Positions 10,989 through 23,325 of a stretch of DNA of 64,000 nucleotides are shown in pieces. Positions within the stretch are counted from its first letter, which is position 1. The number at the start of each line of letters is the position of its first letter. Made by a program: the position numbers and the translations under genes. The notes beneath the pieces are model-generated. The model saw only the letters and a program-made list of their open reading frames with translations, was not told where the DNA came from and did not search any database. The DNA is from Balamuthia mandrillaris (lineage: Eukaryota; Discosea; Longamoebia; Balamuthiidae), in NCBI GenBank assembly GCA_031835245.1, contig JAVKOQ010000078.1:62001-126000 (forward strand), written 5' to 3'.

Positions 10989-13900
10989 CTAGGGAAAACC
11001 TGTGTATCCCAAACATAAACTTTGCCGGAGAGAGAGCCACACCAAACGTCATTATCAACAAGCAACATTGCACTTATTTCGTCCTCAATACCGCCAAGTA
11101 TTCTCAACATGTTACCGGACTGATTTGGAAAAATCTTGTGAGCTAATTGAAAAAGATTATGATGTAATGCGCAGCTTAGGCTGAAAAATAAAATCTAACC
11201 TTGGCTTTCCATATCTTTATGGTTTTGTCAAGAGAAGAGGTCCACACAGTTCCGGACTGAGGTATGAAAAGGATATCCAAGATGCGATCGGCGTGAGCTT
11301 TTTTGCTGTAGGCAAGGTTTTCCTCCTCCAATGAGTAGATTAACAAATCTCCGTCTTCGTTGCCACACCATACCGACCCTGTTTGCACCTTGTTGCCTCC
11401 AGTGCTGTTTTTGAGCATGAATACAGTTGTTTTTACAAACAAGACAAGAAGAGAAAGGAGAAAAGAGGAAAAAGGAAAAAGAAAACAAAAGAAATGAACC
11501 TGGATACGCCAATGTCAGCCCAAACCAACGCCATGCAGTCTAACGAACCTTCCATTTGCTGAGGTATGCTTTTAACGAATCGGAACTCTTTCAGAGCGTT
11601 AATGTCTCTCCAAGGCACCTTTTGTGCTGTTCTGAAGGAGGACCTTCGGCTTCCGGGTTTGGAACCATAATCCATATTTTCTTCTTCGGCAATGGACGCT
11701 TTTCGGTCCTTTCGAACACTGCCGGCCATTAAAGAGGAAGTGGATGTCCCTTCCAAAGGGAATGAAGTCATATTCTTATCCACCTCCTCTTTGAAAGCAT
11801 CAACAGCGCTTTCACCCAACAACAATTCTTGTATCCGTATCAGCTCTTCCAAAATCTGTTTGAACGTGGGCCTGAAGGCAGGGTCTTCATGTAAACAAAT
11901 CTGCACTAAATTTTCCCAACGTTCTCGCCAGCTGCAAGTGTTGCTGTCATTTGGCGATGACGTTGTAGAGGAAGAAGAGGGAGAAGAGGAAAGCAAACGA
12001 GACGGATTCAACATGGAAGTGATGCTGCCTCTTCTGAACTTAGGAACACTTACTTCAGGCTCTTCTCCGGTAAGAAGCTCGCAGAGAATGACACCTAAAT
12101 CATGGAAAGTGAGAAAATTGGAATTGACTTGTTGCATTTGTGGTAGTGGTACCAAAGTTGTAAATGTCGGTTTTAGGAGACGCTTCAACAGGAAATGGTT
12201 CTCTTGAAAGAGTAGTGTCATCAACATTATTTTTCTTCTCGTCTCTGGGTGATGAGGAATCGGAGGAGTCTGGATGCGACGTGTGCCTGTTTTTCCAGCC
12301 CTTCAATCCTCCGCGAGGAGTAGATTCTCTTGATGATTCCTTTTGTTCAACTAGATTTCTGCTCATTGCATTTACCAACCATGAAGCTCCGATGCTATTC
12401 TCCCAATTCAACGGATAGAAATAAGTATGAAAGAAAAGAGGAGGAGAAAGGAAAGCAGAGCGCAGAGAGAGCAGAGGGAAGCGAGGATAAAAAAACGCAC
12501 TCTCCAATTTTTGGAATGAGAGGTTGCGACGAATCGACGGTATAATCTGGCACCTAACCAGAAAAACGAATATCAGAAGGGCAAACGACGAAGGTAAAAA
12601 AGCAAAACAATCCAAACCATGATGTTGCGAGAACAAAGGTCTGATTGCAGCAAAGCTGGTGGATGCAGAGAGTGAAGAAAATGCATAGCTTGGCATAGAT
12701 GCAACGCTATGTTGACATTTTGTGATGCCAAGCATTTTTCTGACAAGTCTTCGTCCGCCTCTTCTTCCGTGGTTTTCTCCTCCTGTTCTTCTTCTACAGC
12801 CTCAATCATTCTTTGTGTGCGTTGCTTAACATGAATGTGATGATAAAGGCTGCAAGAACCAACTGGCCTTTCCAACATAATCCCAACAATTGGGATTTGT
12901 AGTAAAGGTATAGTGTTTGTTGAGTCCGATCCTCCATTCTTCGCTTTTGCTTCTTCATCTCGGTTACAGCAATACATTCCCACCGATCGCAGCACGTTGG
13001 TGTGAAGACGTGTACTGCTTATCACATGCAATCAGTATTCGAAACATAAGACAAGAAGAATAAGAAAAGGAACAAACTTGAAAAGCCAAACAGTGCGAAC
13101 GAGCTCCCATATCAAGGTCATTGGTATAACAGCCGGAGGGGAGTCATTACTTGCTTTACCTCTCCAAATCCGCAACGCTCTGCTGTCCTCCCTTCTTGCC
13201 AGAATCGCCTTCCACTGTGCAACATCCATCAATAGAGAAGGTGGAGAAATGGCAGCCATCAACACCAAGTCAGGAACTAGTCTATCCATTCTAACTGGAT
13301 AAATGCCTCCGCAAGGAACCACTCTGACTTGCTTGGATTGTGGTTTGGAGACAAGGTTTTGGCATGTGTCGAAGGCAAAAAGTTCTGGAACTTCTTCCTC
13401 CGATTTACTGAAGAAGTGATTGGAGGCGGAAAGGCAGTGCAAGCATGGCACCTCCGTTGAGATGAGTAACTTGGAGAAGTTGAAACGGGGATGAAGATAC
13501 ATCTTTCCATCAAATTGCTCTGATGGGATACTAAACAAAAGCATATGAGTTAAAATAATAACATTGATATGAGAAAGAGCGATAGAGAGAGAGAGAGAGA
13601 GATAACGAAAAAGAAACGAACCTGGAGTAAACCTCTTCAACAGCAGAAGTAAGCGAAGATAAGGAAAAGTTGATAACGTCCAATAAACGATGAATTAGGA
13701 TTTGAGCAGGTAGAGAAGGTACTGCAACCAAATTATCTCTCTCCCATACGCTTACTTTCAAGACGTGATGCTGTTGTTTTGATCTCAACACTTCTACAGA
13801 CCTGCTCATCTCTTGTTGTTCAGAACTAGAATTATTGGTCTCTTCTTCCTCTTCCTCTTTTCCGTCTTCTCTCCCAGCACGCAAAGAACGCATCGAACGA

Positions 13901-16900
13901 GCAGCCAACGCCTTCGTTCGCATTCTTCGCTTGATCTGCGTTTCAATAGCAGAAGAACAAGTAACCAGCTGAACAATAGCGCACGTATTGCCATCGTCTA
14001 ATTTGTTGGAGAGAATGAGGCCTTGTCGCCAGTAACACTCCACTTGCATTGCTATAAGGTGTTGGGCCTCACTTGTTGGATTACAAAGATTTCGCAGCAA
14101 ACGAACCAACAATCTCGCAAAGATTCCAGGTGGCAAAAAGCTAAACAACCACCATCGCTCGAACTTGACGTCTCCCATCTTTTTCATTCCGAAAGAATCG
14201 ATCTCTTTTTGCTTTTGGATTTCCTTTTGCGTTTCCTTCTTTTCTTTTTGGGTCTTGCTGTTGTTCTTCTCATCCATCTCTTCGTCTCTGTCATCGTTAT
14301 ACAGTATGTCTCGTTCGTAGGTACGACGTTCGGGCTCCACGACGGAAGATGGATGAATTTTCTCTTTCAGGTATCTCGTCCACTTGTGGGATGAAGACGA
14401 AGATAATGTGTTCTTTCTGGTTGCAACATTCTTTCCATTGATAACTCTGGGATGAAAAGGGAACATGGATGGCATCACGCTCTTCTCCACAGGCGTAGAA
14501 GAAGAATCATCAGATAGAGGAGCGTAGTTGAGAGCGAAGCTGTTCGTGCGGTCGGTGTACGTGAGTTCCAACCGTTCCAATATAGAGAACAAGAGAGGAA
14601 AAGCTGCCTCATGATAACCAACTACAAACTTGTCGAGGTCAGCGTCGCTAGCAAAGAGCCATGGCGAGTGTTCCCGTAAAGGATGGTCGTGCAAAACGTC
14701 TTTAAAAAGCTCCTCTTCCTCCAGAGATGACCAAACATGTTTCAGGTTACGGTGGTAGAAGACGCCTTCGCTCTTTCCATCGTCTGGCAATGTAAAAGAG
14801 GGAGAGGAGTGTTTTGAGCGCTGGCTTCCTTTCTCTTTCTTCTTTTTCTTTTGCTTCTTACCGTTTTCATCACCGGAGTCGTCCTTTTTATTGTTTTGGT
14901 TTGGTGCATCTTTCTCGTCTGATTTGTGCTTTTTGTTGTCGGATATTTTTTCTTCTGTTGTGGAAGAGCGTCTGGTAGCAGATACTGGGGCGGAACTCTT
15001 TCGCTTTCGTAAGAGCGAGAGGACGCTGCGTCGATTGCGGTGTGCTTCAAACACAGAATACATGACTCCAACCAGCCAATCCACATCCAAAAATACAGAC
15101 AAAGATGATGGCTCCGGTTCATATGAAGAAGAAGAGGAAGGATCAGTTGTGGTGCTAGGGAAGTAAAATACACTTCCTGTGCTATGCAGAAAATCGGCAA
15201 CTTGTGTTAACGGTACTTTGTCCTTGTTGTTGGCGTCGTTGGTTTTGGATAGACCGAGTAATGCTGCTGCCTCTTGAAACTCGGGCCAAGAGAGAGCAGG
15301 CAAACGCACGGACTGTGGAATCCCATTGTAACTCTTGCTTCGTTGCTCTTGAAAACGTTCCATGCTAAGAGCGGCAAGCATTTCGGCTAGCACGTGGTAA
15401 CGTTGAGGTACTGGCTTTGACAACGGTCTGATAGATGGATGGGCGATTTTAGAATAACTAATTTCGTGTGAGAAAGCGAGAAGAATGATATTACCCTAAC
15501 TCCAACGCAACAGCGTTGAGCTTGGATTGTAATTCCGTGATGCCATCTAACTTCAAGCAATTAACAGCGGTGGCCCATCTTATGAATGGATAGTTGGAAA
15601 GGTATTTGTGCACTATGTGGTGCCTCAGTGCTAATTGAAAGAAGCCTTCGCGCGGCGTTTGCCCAACTGGATTATTCGAGATCGGAAATTTAGCAAATAA
15701 ATGCGAGAGAGAGTGGAATTAAAGGGAAGTTACCAGAAATAAGAAAATCGACAGCCCGTTTGTGATCCATGTGAGTGGCGACAATGACCACCGAAGGCGG
15801 GGAGCCTGACGGAGAACACCTTGACTCAATGCATTGAAGCCACCACTCCAAACCTTCTTCAGCATGCGCTGCACTCATGTCCCACACAAGCAGTATCACC
15901 GCACGCTCCTCCGCAATAAACAATTGGTGTATATCTCTCAGATCAAAGGCACCTTTCATCAATTGCAATTTCAGCAAGAAAGAGGGTAGAGAGAGGGAGC
16001 GGAAGGGTATACCATCAAAGTCCCATGCTTGGTAGGATATTTCAGTAAAGGAGGTGGCAGCACCAGTTCTGCGTTCGCCAAAAAGACCAGCTGCGGCTGA
16101 CTGCGACGATGAAGAAGTTGTCTCTTCATTGATCGGGAGGAGAAGGTCTTCCACGATATGAATGCCTTGATGACTTCCGGATTGTATCTGGTGTTTGTTC
16201 TTTTTGCCCTTCTTCCGTTTCACTTTCGGCGATGACTTTTTCTCTTCCTTCGTTTTTTCTTTGTCTTCCTTTGTCTTCATTTCTCTTTCTTCTTTGTCTT
16301 CTTTTTGCACTCTATCCCTCTTAATGAATCTTGTGCTTAGAACTTTGGTTGCTCGCATTTTACCCGATTTCTTCAGGCCACTGTTGCTGCCGCTATGTTC
16401 TCCTCTCGGCACTATAACGCTCCTATGCGATGGAACAGGACTTGCAACAGATGGCTCCTCTTTGTCCGCTGAACTCGCTTTGTCTTTCTTCTTTTTCTTC
16501 GGAAGAGCTTTTTGCAGACTAGACAGTAATGTTGTCTTTCCTGCTCCCTCTGTTCATTGGTTATGTGTGTCAGAACATCAAGACTGGAAAACAAAGAACT
16601 AGACGTTACGTACTGTCACCAAGAATTAGCAGTTTAACTCTTCCAAAAGGTTGGGACTGGTTCAGTATCTTCCGGTAATGAGTGACAAGAGCAACAGCCT
16701 GCAAGCCCTTATCCACAACAGCAGGCGGTAACGGTGGAGGCGGAGGCTCAGCGACTGTCACCGAAGTGTGGGGAGAGTCAGGTGGCATGGACAAGGAGAC
16801 GAAGATGGGTGCTGGAAAGAAGATAGGTCCAAGACTTGCGTTCAGAGAAGGGTGGTTGTGTTGTGTGTTAAGTTGCTGAAGGTTGGGAAGAAGGCCAATA

Positions 16901-17782
16901 GTGGCTGGTAGGTTTTGTAGAGCGTTGTGAGAGATGTCGAGCTCCCTCAGCGCGTGAAGATGTCCTATCTCGTAGGGTAGATAGGAGAGTTGGTTGTAAC
17001 ACAGAAAGAGGCGGCGCAATGAAGTGAGCGCTTTGATGGGAGAGTAAAGTGCAGTTAGCTTGTTCATGGCCAAGTCTAGCTCCAGCAAATGTGTTAGTTG
17101 AAAGAGAGCTACTGGGACGGTGCTAAGATGGTTGCCTCTAAGAGACAGGACCTAGAGTTACAAACAAAAGAAAACGTGAGCCGAAGAACAATAAAGCGCA
17201 ACAAATAAGAAAAATTAAACCTCAAGCTTGGATAGAAGGCTTATCTGCTGGGGTAAGGTACTGAGCTTGTTGTAACAAAGATGAAGCTGCTTAAGGTTTC
17301 TCAGCGCCATGCACAGCTCCACCGGAAACTCATTGAGCTTGTTCGCGCTCAAAACCATCACCTCCCAGTTGCCTCCTTGAGAATCTTTTCTCTTTGTTTT
17401 CTTTTTCTTCTTCTTTGCGTTACTATCGCCATCCTTCACATTCAGCGTTTCCAGTGAGTTTCCCAACAAGTTGAGTTTAGTGGGCTTCTTTCCGGTAATA
17501 GGACCTGCTGAAGGATAGAGCTTTTCCTTCAGAAGAGAGGACGATGTTTGGTGATTGGTGTTACTGTTATGGTTGCAGCAAAAGTCGGACCAGTGACGAG
17601 AGAACCATTCTGCGTTATTGGGACTGCGGTCCTCCTTGCTATTCTTACGTTTAGTAGGTCCTTGCATGTAGTGCTCTTTCAGCTTCTGCAGCTTTCTTTC
17701 CAAAAGGGTCAAAGGATAACTCGCTTTGTTATGCACAAAAAAAAAATGGAAATGAGTGCGACGCGAGAGAGAGAGAAGAGAG

Positions 17783-17820
<38 letters not shown>

Positions 17821-18169
17821 TGTCATAGTTCTTTCGCTGCGAGAAAAGGGCCTCAAGCATCATTTCAACGCTGTGAATGGGCAATGGCATGCCTTCCTCT
17901 CTGTCAGCAGGCGAAAGGGAGAGCACTTGGTAGCTATGGCTCTTCGCTGGCACCTCATGTTTGTGAGTGCTGTCGTTATTGCTGCTTCCATTTGCGATAT
18001 CTCCAACATCTTGCAATTGTTGCAGGTTGATTTCCGAACGGGCTCGCACACTTAGTATTCTTCCAGGCACTCTATCCAGCCGTTGTGAAAGCAACTGTCG
18101 CAACGCTGCAGGTCTATCATCAATAGCTGTTCCCTCGCTTGTGTTAGTTTGTCGACATTTATCTAAGAA

Positions 18170-18208
<39 letters not shown>

Positions 18209-18998
18209 TGGACAACAAAAGCAACGAAAAAAAGCGCAACCACAACGAGAAGGATAAAAAAGTGATACCTCCAGTAGAGCGGCGTTTAGGGCGAGTTTCA
18301 CGTCGCAAGCGCTGTTTTTCACGAAGCCGCGGCGCAGCCAGCAGCAGCATAGGCACGCTCCTTCGGTACAGGCGCCGTTGGTGAGGACTGCCCCTACCCC
18401 ATTGACAACCTCCTCTCTCTTGATCCTCCAGTTCAGCTGGTGGTTGTTCTTGTTCGAGTATGAGGTCGGGGTCGAAACTGTATCGTCCCGTTAGTAGCAG
18501 GTCGTCCCTTTGGAACCTCCAAATCTGAGACCAAGAGGAAGCCTCACCTTCCTCTTCTTCCTCCTCGTCATTTGTGTCTCTTCGCCTGAGGGCTGGACCC
18601 AAATCAAGTTTCAGTCGTTCTTTGGCTATAAGAAAACTTCCCGTTGTTTTGGAAGGCGAAGAGGAGGAGGCTGTTTCACGTTTTGTTGCGGCTTGTTGTC
18701 GCTCTCTTTCTTCTCTTCTTCGGCGAAGCTCCTCCACCTTTCTCTTCCTCTCCAACCTCTCTTTTTCCTTTTGCTCTTCTGATCCTTCTCCGTTGCTATC
18801 ACTGCCGCCGCTGCTTACACCACCACTACCGCCGCTGCTGCTGTTGCTGGAGGTATTGGTAGAAGAGGAGTTGAAACCCATCTTCTTTCTGATTTCCTCA
18901 ACACGACGTTTTCTCTCCTCCGCTGACAAGGCAGAGGCCGACGAGGTCAGGGAGGAGGGCGAGCTTGGCTCTCCTCCTCCACCTCCTTTACCCTCCAT
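10361..18998 (-). CDS. Giant ROCO protein: LRR - Roc GTPase - COR - degenerate kinase - WD40
   Basis: A single minus-strand gene of a dozen or more exons. Start 18998 (MEGKGGGGGEPSS) leads to a charged coiled coil. LRRs follow at about 17850-16700 (VMVLSANKLNEFPVELC, LRRLFLCYNQLSYLPYEIG). The Roc P-loop is built across an intron, LLILGDST joined to EGAGKTTLLSSL (about 16620-16540). Roc continues with YQAWDFDGIPF, VILLVWDM and VVIVATHMDHKRA (about 16030-15760). COR covers about 15420-13640 (VADFLHSTGSVFYFP, VDWLVGVMYSVFEA). The kinase region (about 13300-11830) lacks a glycine loop. It has ALRIW in place of VAIK, QSDLCSRNIM as catalytic loop and PKIGDIG for DFG, then TDIYNFGVILCELLTG. WD40 blades run from 11440 to 10361 (VWTSSLDKTIKIW, MWTGGLDCTIKVW). 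This is the LRRK2 domain order, as also found among Dictyostelium ROCO proteins. The reading near 18250-18420 is ambiguous. CT arrays occur in at least four of its introns. Confidence 0.9.
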
Positions 18999-19341
18999 AG
19001 TCCAGCGGCAAACTTGAAAAACGAAAACAAAACCAAGTCACGCCTGGTTCGTGACCTCTCCTTCCTGTTTGCTGCTCCTCCCCCCTCTATTGTGTAACAC
19101 AAGGAAAGCCCTACTTATTATTATTAATTAATGTGTGTGTGGGCGTTTTGCCGTTTTCTTTGTGTTGGTCTTCTTCTGGTGCACCACAATGGGAACACGC
19201 GCACCAACGCACCCTGGCCTGTTGGTGGAATGCCGCGCCAACATGGTCGACAGGAGGAGGAACAGACAGCAATTGTCTTGTTTCTGGAACAAAAAAAAAA
19301 CTAAAGTATACATACAAATGGGGAGAAAAGAAGCGGATAAA
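18999..19341. other. Short gap between two minus-strand genes
   Basis: AT-rich 3' flank of the BTB gene followed by the 5' flank of the ROCO gene. Frames are open on the minus strand (19111-19317) but show no recognisable protein. Nothing else is seen. Confidence 0.5.
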
Positions 19342-22300
19342 CTAGACCTCCCACTCGCCATCCACCAGAATGACTTCCTTCTTCTTGATAGGAGACTCGC
19401 TTTCTTTGTCCTTCTCCGCAGAAGACGATCCGTCCGACTTTTTGCTCCTTCCTTCTTTGGCAGAGGCAGAGGAACCTTCGCGCCTGGGCTTTTTTTCACC
19501 ACTGCCGGAGCTTCCTCCAGAGGCTCTTTCCTTGTCATGCTTGGCTCTTCTGTTGTTTTGTTCCTTTTCGTCCTCCCTCTTGTGACGCGGGCTGACATGA
19601 CCCGCGCCCTCCCTAAGCCTCCCCGAAGAGGTGGAACGACGAGCCATTCCAGAGGGACTGCTGCTACCAGCGTTGTTGCTGTCATCTTTGGAACGAGGAG
19701 TCTTTGTCTTTGGTGTAGCATTGCTTCCGCTGGCTGACGAGGGAGACGGAGCTGGCGAGGAGGAAGAGGAGGAAAGGGTGGTGTTGGAAGCTGTGGTGAC
19801 GGCAGCGGTGGCAGCAGCAGAGGAACTATCTTCGGTGGAGGACTTTTCATCTCGATGGTGCCTTCGGCTGCTTCTGCCTTTGCTGCTGGAACCAGAGCCC
19901 CTGCTACTTTTCTTGCCAGAGGAGGACTGGTCGTCCTGGATGGAGGATGAGAGAGGGGATGAGGACTGGTCGCTTCCACTATCGTCTTCCCGGTCGGCTG
20001 ATTCAGCAGTGGGAGAGGGGATGGCTTCTTCTGATTTAGCCCCATAGCCTTCCTCTGAAAGCTGTACAGCGGCAGCTGCGGACTGCTTGCGACCCTTTCC
20101 TGAACTACGCCCTCTGCTTCCTTTCTTCCTTTCGGCTGAATTCTTCTTGCTACCACCGCCACCAGAGGATTTACTGTGAAGGCTGGTGCTGCTGCTGTGA
20201 GGGCTCGTCTTCTTGGGAGGCTCTGCCACTTCTTCCTTTTCTTCCATGATAGCTTCCTCACTGTCTTCAGGAGGTGGAGCGATGCCAAGAGCTGCCAGGT
20301 TCTCCTCTGACTTGGTTGGGCCTTCGTTCCTTCTCCTTTCCTTGCCGCCCATCTTGGCTCGAACACGCTCTCTGGCAGCTTCTACTTTGTGTCGCTTCTC
20401 TTCCTCTTCCTGGAGGTGTCGGATAGCATCTGCTTCTCTGTCCTTCTTTTCGGCATCATCCTGCTCTCTCTTCATCTTGGCTGCCATAAGTTCCCTCTGG
20501 AAAGCTTCTTTCCATTCCATAGCTTTCGATGAGCTGTGCTCATCACCATCCTTTTGCTCCAGCTCCTCCTCCAGCTCACGACGAGCCCTTTCTTCCTCTT
20601 CCTTCATCCTTCTAATGCTCTCCTCTGCTTCTCGCTTCTTAGCGAGAAGAGCTTGTCTCTCCTTTTCCAGTTCTTTCTCTTTTCGTTTCTTTTCCTCTTC
20701 TATTTCCTGTCTTGCCTCTTCTTCCTCTTGCTGAAGTTTTCGCATTTCTTCTTCCATTTGCCTCTTTCTTTCCAGAAGTATCCTCTTCTCTCGTTCGTAT
20801 GGGTCCTCATCTTTAGGGTGACTCGCTGGTGCAGTGAGTGCTGCTGGCGTCGTTGGTGCCTTGTGCTGCAATTCCTCCAACTCCCTTTGTCTCCTTGCCT
20901 TCTCTCTCTCCACGCTTTGTCGCTCAGCTTCCAACTCCCTTTCCCTCCTCAACTTTTCTCTTTCCGCTATTTTCCTTTCCTCCTCCTCCGCTGCTTCTTT
21001 CAGTCTCTTCTTCTCCGCTTCAGCTGCAGCCTCTTTTCTTTCCTTCTCTTCAAGCTCACGTTTTTTCCTCTCTTCTTCCTCTCTTTTCCTCTCTTCCTCC
21101 CTCCTTGCCTGCTCTTCCTGTTCCTTTTTCTTCTTCGCGTCCTCTTCTTTCTGCCTCGTCTGCTCTTCGCTGGTAGAAGAGGGCGTTGCTTTGCTTCCCT
21201 TTCGCGGGACTGCTCTTCGCATGGGCACTGGTACATCAGGCGCATGCGCGTGTCTGTATGCTTCCAAAAGCAGTGAAGGAGCTACCACGCCAGAGGGCTC
21301 CACTGTCATTGCTATCTCTGTGGGGCTCATGAGTGGAAAACGAACCAACTCCAGAAGGTCTTTCAACAGTTCATCCAAAGCTTCTGCAACACGAAGATGG
21401 TGAGAAAGCATTAACCACAGAAATGACACCAGAAGAACAAAACCCAAAAAAAAAAACTGTTGCTAGTCAACAGACTGGTTGAGTAAGAAGTTCGCAGTTA
21501 CGTACTAGGTGTTTGAGCCACTTCCTGTTGGTGTTTACCCCATGCCAGCACTGCAGTAAACAATTCGACCTCTCTTACCTCCAAGTTGTCGCTGCGCAGC
21601 AAAGTCTCCAGCTCTTGTTTGGCTAGCGTCTTGAAGGACGGGTGAAGACAGAGCTTACTAGTCTGTTGCTCCATGTAGCCGAAGCACCGCGAAACCAAGT
21701 CCTTGTGGCCATGCGTGTTTGCTGCTTGCAACACTTCCACCACGCTCTCTGCATTTAACTGTATTTTGTTGTTGTGTTTGTGTTTTTTCTTGAATCAGTC
21801 AACTGATATTGAAGCAAGGGCCAGGGGGTGCCTTGCCTCCATCTTCGCAATCCGCTTGGCACACCGTTTCGCTAACAGGTCCAGGCCCAGTCCTGTAACT
21901 GACTTCCACAAAGGAAGCAAAAAGAGAGCCTGTTCAGAGACTGAACCTAAAGATAGGGAATCTTCGTTAGTTTTGTTGCCCGCTATTTCAACTAATAGAG
22001 AGGGAGAGGGAGAGAGAGGGAGAGAGGGAGAGAGGGAGAGAGAGAGAGAGAGAGAAGGAGTACCGGTGCTCAGATCTGTTTTGAAAAGTAGTTCGTCCTT
22101 GTCTGTGTAGATCCACTCAATAACACGTGTCAGTGCGTCACCGCATCCTGAAAACCTCTCACCGTCCATCTGAACCTCATGGATCGTAGGCTCCATGAAT
22201 AGCTCTAGAAAGTAGGGACATCTTGCTGCTAGTATGACCTTATGTGCCATCACTTTCTGGCAGCTCTTTTGATCGTCCGAAGGAAATCGTAGAGTCACAT

Positions 22301-22382
22301 CACTCAACAAGCTTTTGCCATAGAACCTAGCGATGTCTTGGCGATAAGCGTCCGCGTCCTTTCCCTTGGCTACCGCGGCCAT
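19342..22382 (-). CDS. BTB-BACK protein with long coiled coil and Ser-rich basic tail
   Basis: The N-terminal BTB/POZ domain reads GKSLLSDVTLRF, AHKVILAARCPYFLELF and ALTRVIEWIYTD. After an intron with a GAGAGG/GA array (21997-22053) a BACK-like helical region follows (LLAKRCAKRIAKMEARHPLA, VVEVLQAANTHGHKDLV, LEVREVELFTAVLAWG). Instead of kelch repeats, one exon of about 700 residues (21440-19342) encodes an extremely charged coiled coil (about 21200-20350, Glu/Arg/Lys heptads) and a disordered Ser/Lys/Arg-rich tail ending VILVDGEWEV. BTB-BACK proteins usually serve as cullin-3 adaptors; here the substrate-binding half is replaced by a coiled coil. The first in-frame ATG is at 22382. The frame stays open to about 22499 with coding-like sequence (LLLDWRNVRTHFF), so an upstream exon may add residues. 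Confidence 0.82.
21997..22053. repeat. GAGAGG/GA array in the BTB gene intron
   Basis: A hexamer-like GGGAGA unit that decays into pure GA. It reads TCTCCC/CT on the sense strand of the minus-strand BTB gene and falls between the BTB and BACK regions. Confidence 0.85.
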
Positions 22383-22903
22383 CTTTCCTATGCCCTCTCT
22401 GTCTGCTTCCCAATAGTTCTTGTCGATTTTTGCGGGGAAAAAGTGTGTGCGAACGTTGCGCCAATCAAGGAGGAGAGAAGGGGCATGTTCTTGCGCCAAA
22501 CGCCGCCCCCTTTTTCCTCACCTTAAAAGGAGGTGGTGGTTGTCATGGTTATTGTTAGCAGAAAAATAGGGGGAGAACAAGGGAGAAAGACATGCGGGGC
22601 AAGGGGATAAGACATGAGAGAGAGAAAGGGATTTTAAGTTTAGTTTTTAGTTTTTTGTAAGTTTAAACCACAACATCGAGACAAAAGAGAAGATACAAAT
22701 TTTGGTCCGAGGCAACCAAACAACGCAGGGGGAAAAAAAGGCGACCAAACAAAGAGAACAAAAGAACAGAAAAAAGGGGAGGAAAAAGACAAAAAAAAGC
22801 AAAGGAAAAACCGTTCCTCATGCAGTCGTTGTTGTACAAGGTCCATCATCGGTTTCCTCCCACAAGGTTGATTGCTCGGCCGCCGCAAAGTGCATACACT
22901 TGC
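22383..22903. other. Region between BTB gene and PP2A subunit gene
   Basis: Right of 22500 it is a 5' flank or possible upstream-exon zone of the BTB gene. From 22383 to 22499 the frame of the BTB protein stays open without an ATG. The 22560-22840 stretch is A-rich on the plus strand and most likely 3' UTR or spacer of the PP2A gene. I see no RNA gene or other ORF of merit. Confidence 0.45.
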
Positions 22904-23283
22904 TCAATTTTCCTCATCGCTGTCGCTGGTAATGCTCTCAGAGTCCTCCTCATCGTCCGCCGCATACAAGTAAAGATTGTTGTTGGCAGCCACCGCCACA
23001 ATGTCCTCCTGTGGATGCCAAGACACGTGCAGCACCTTCTTGTTAAAGTCGAGGTCGTCTGGGTTGAGGTCCATGTCGGACTTTTTCTTGCTGGGGCCGC
23101 GGCCAAGCTTTATTCTCAATGGTTCTGTTCTCTCTCCTTGTATGTCGTAGATGTTGAAGTAGTTGTGATAACTTCCAGTAATGAGGTGGCTTTAGTGAAA
23201 AGAGAGATGAAAGTCAAGGAAAAAATAACCAAGGGTGGAAAGCAAGATAAGAGAACGAACAAAGAAAACGAAGAGAAAAGAGG

Positions 23284-23325
<42 letters not shown>

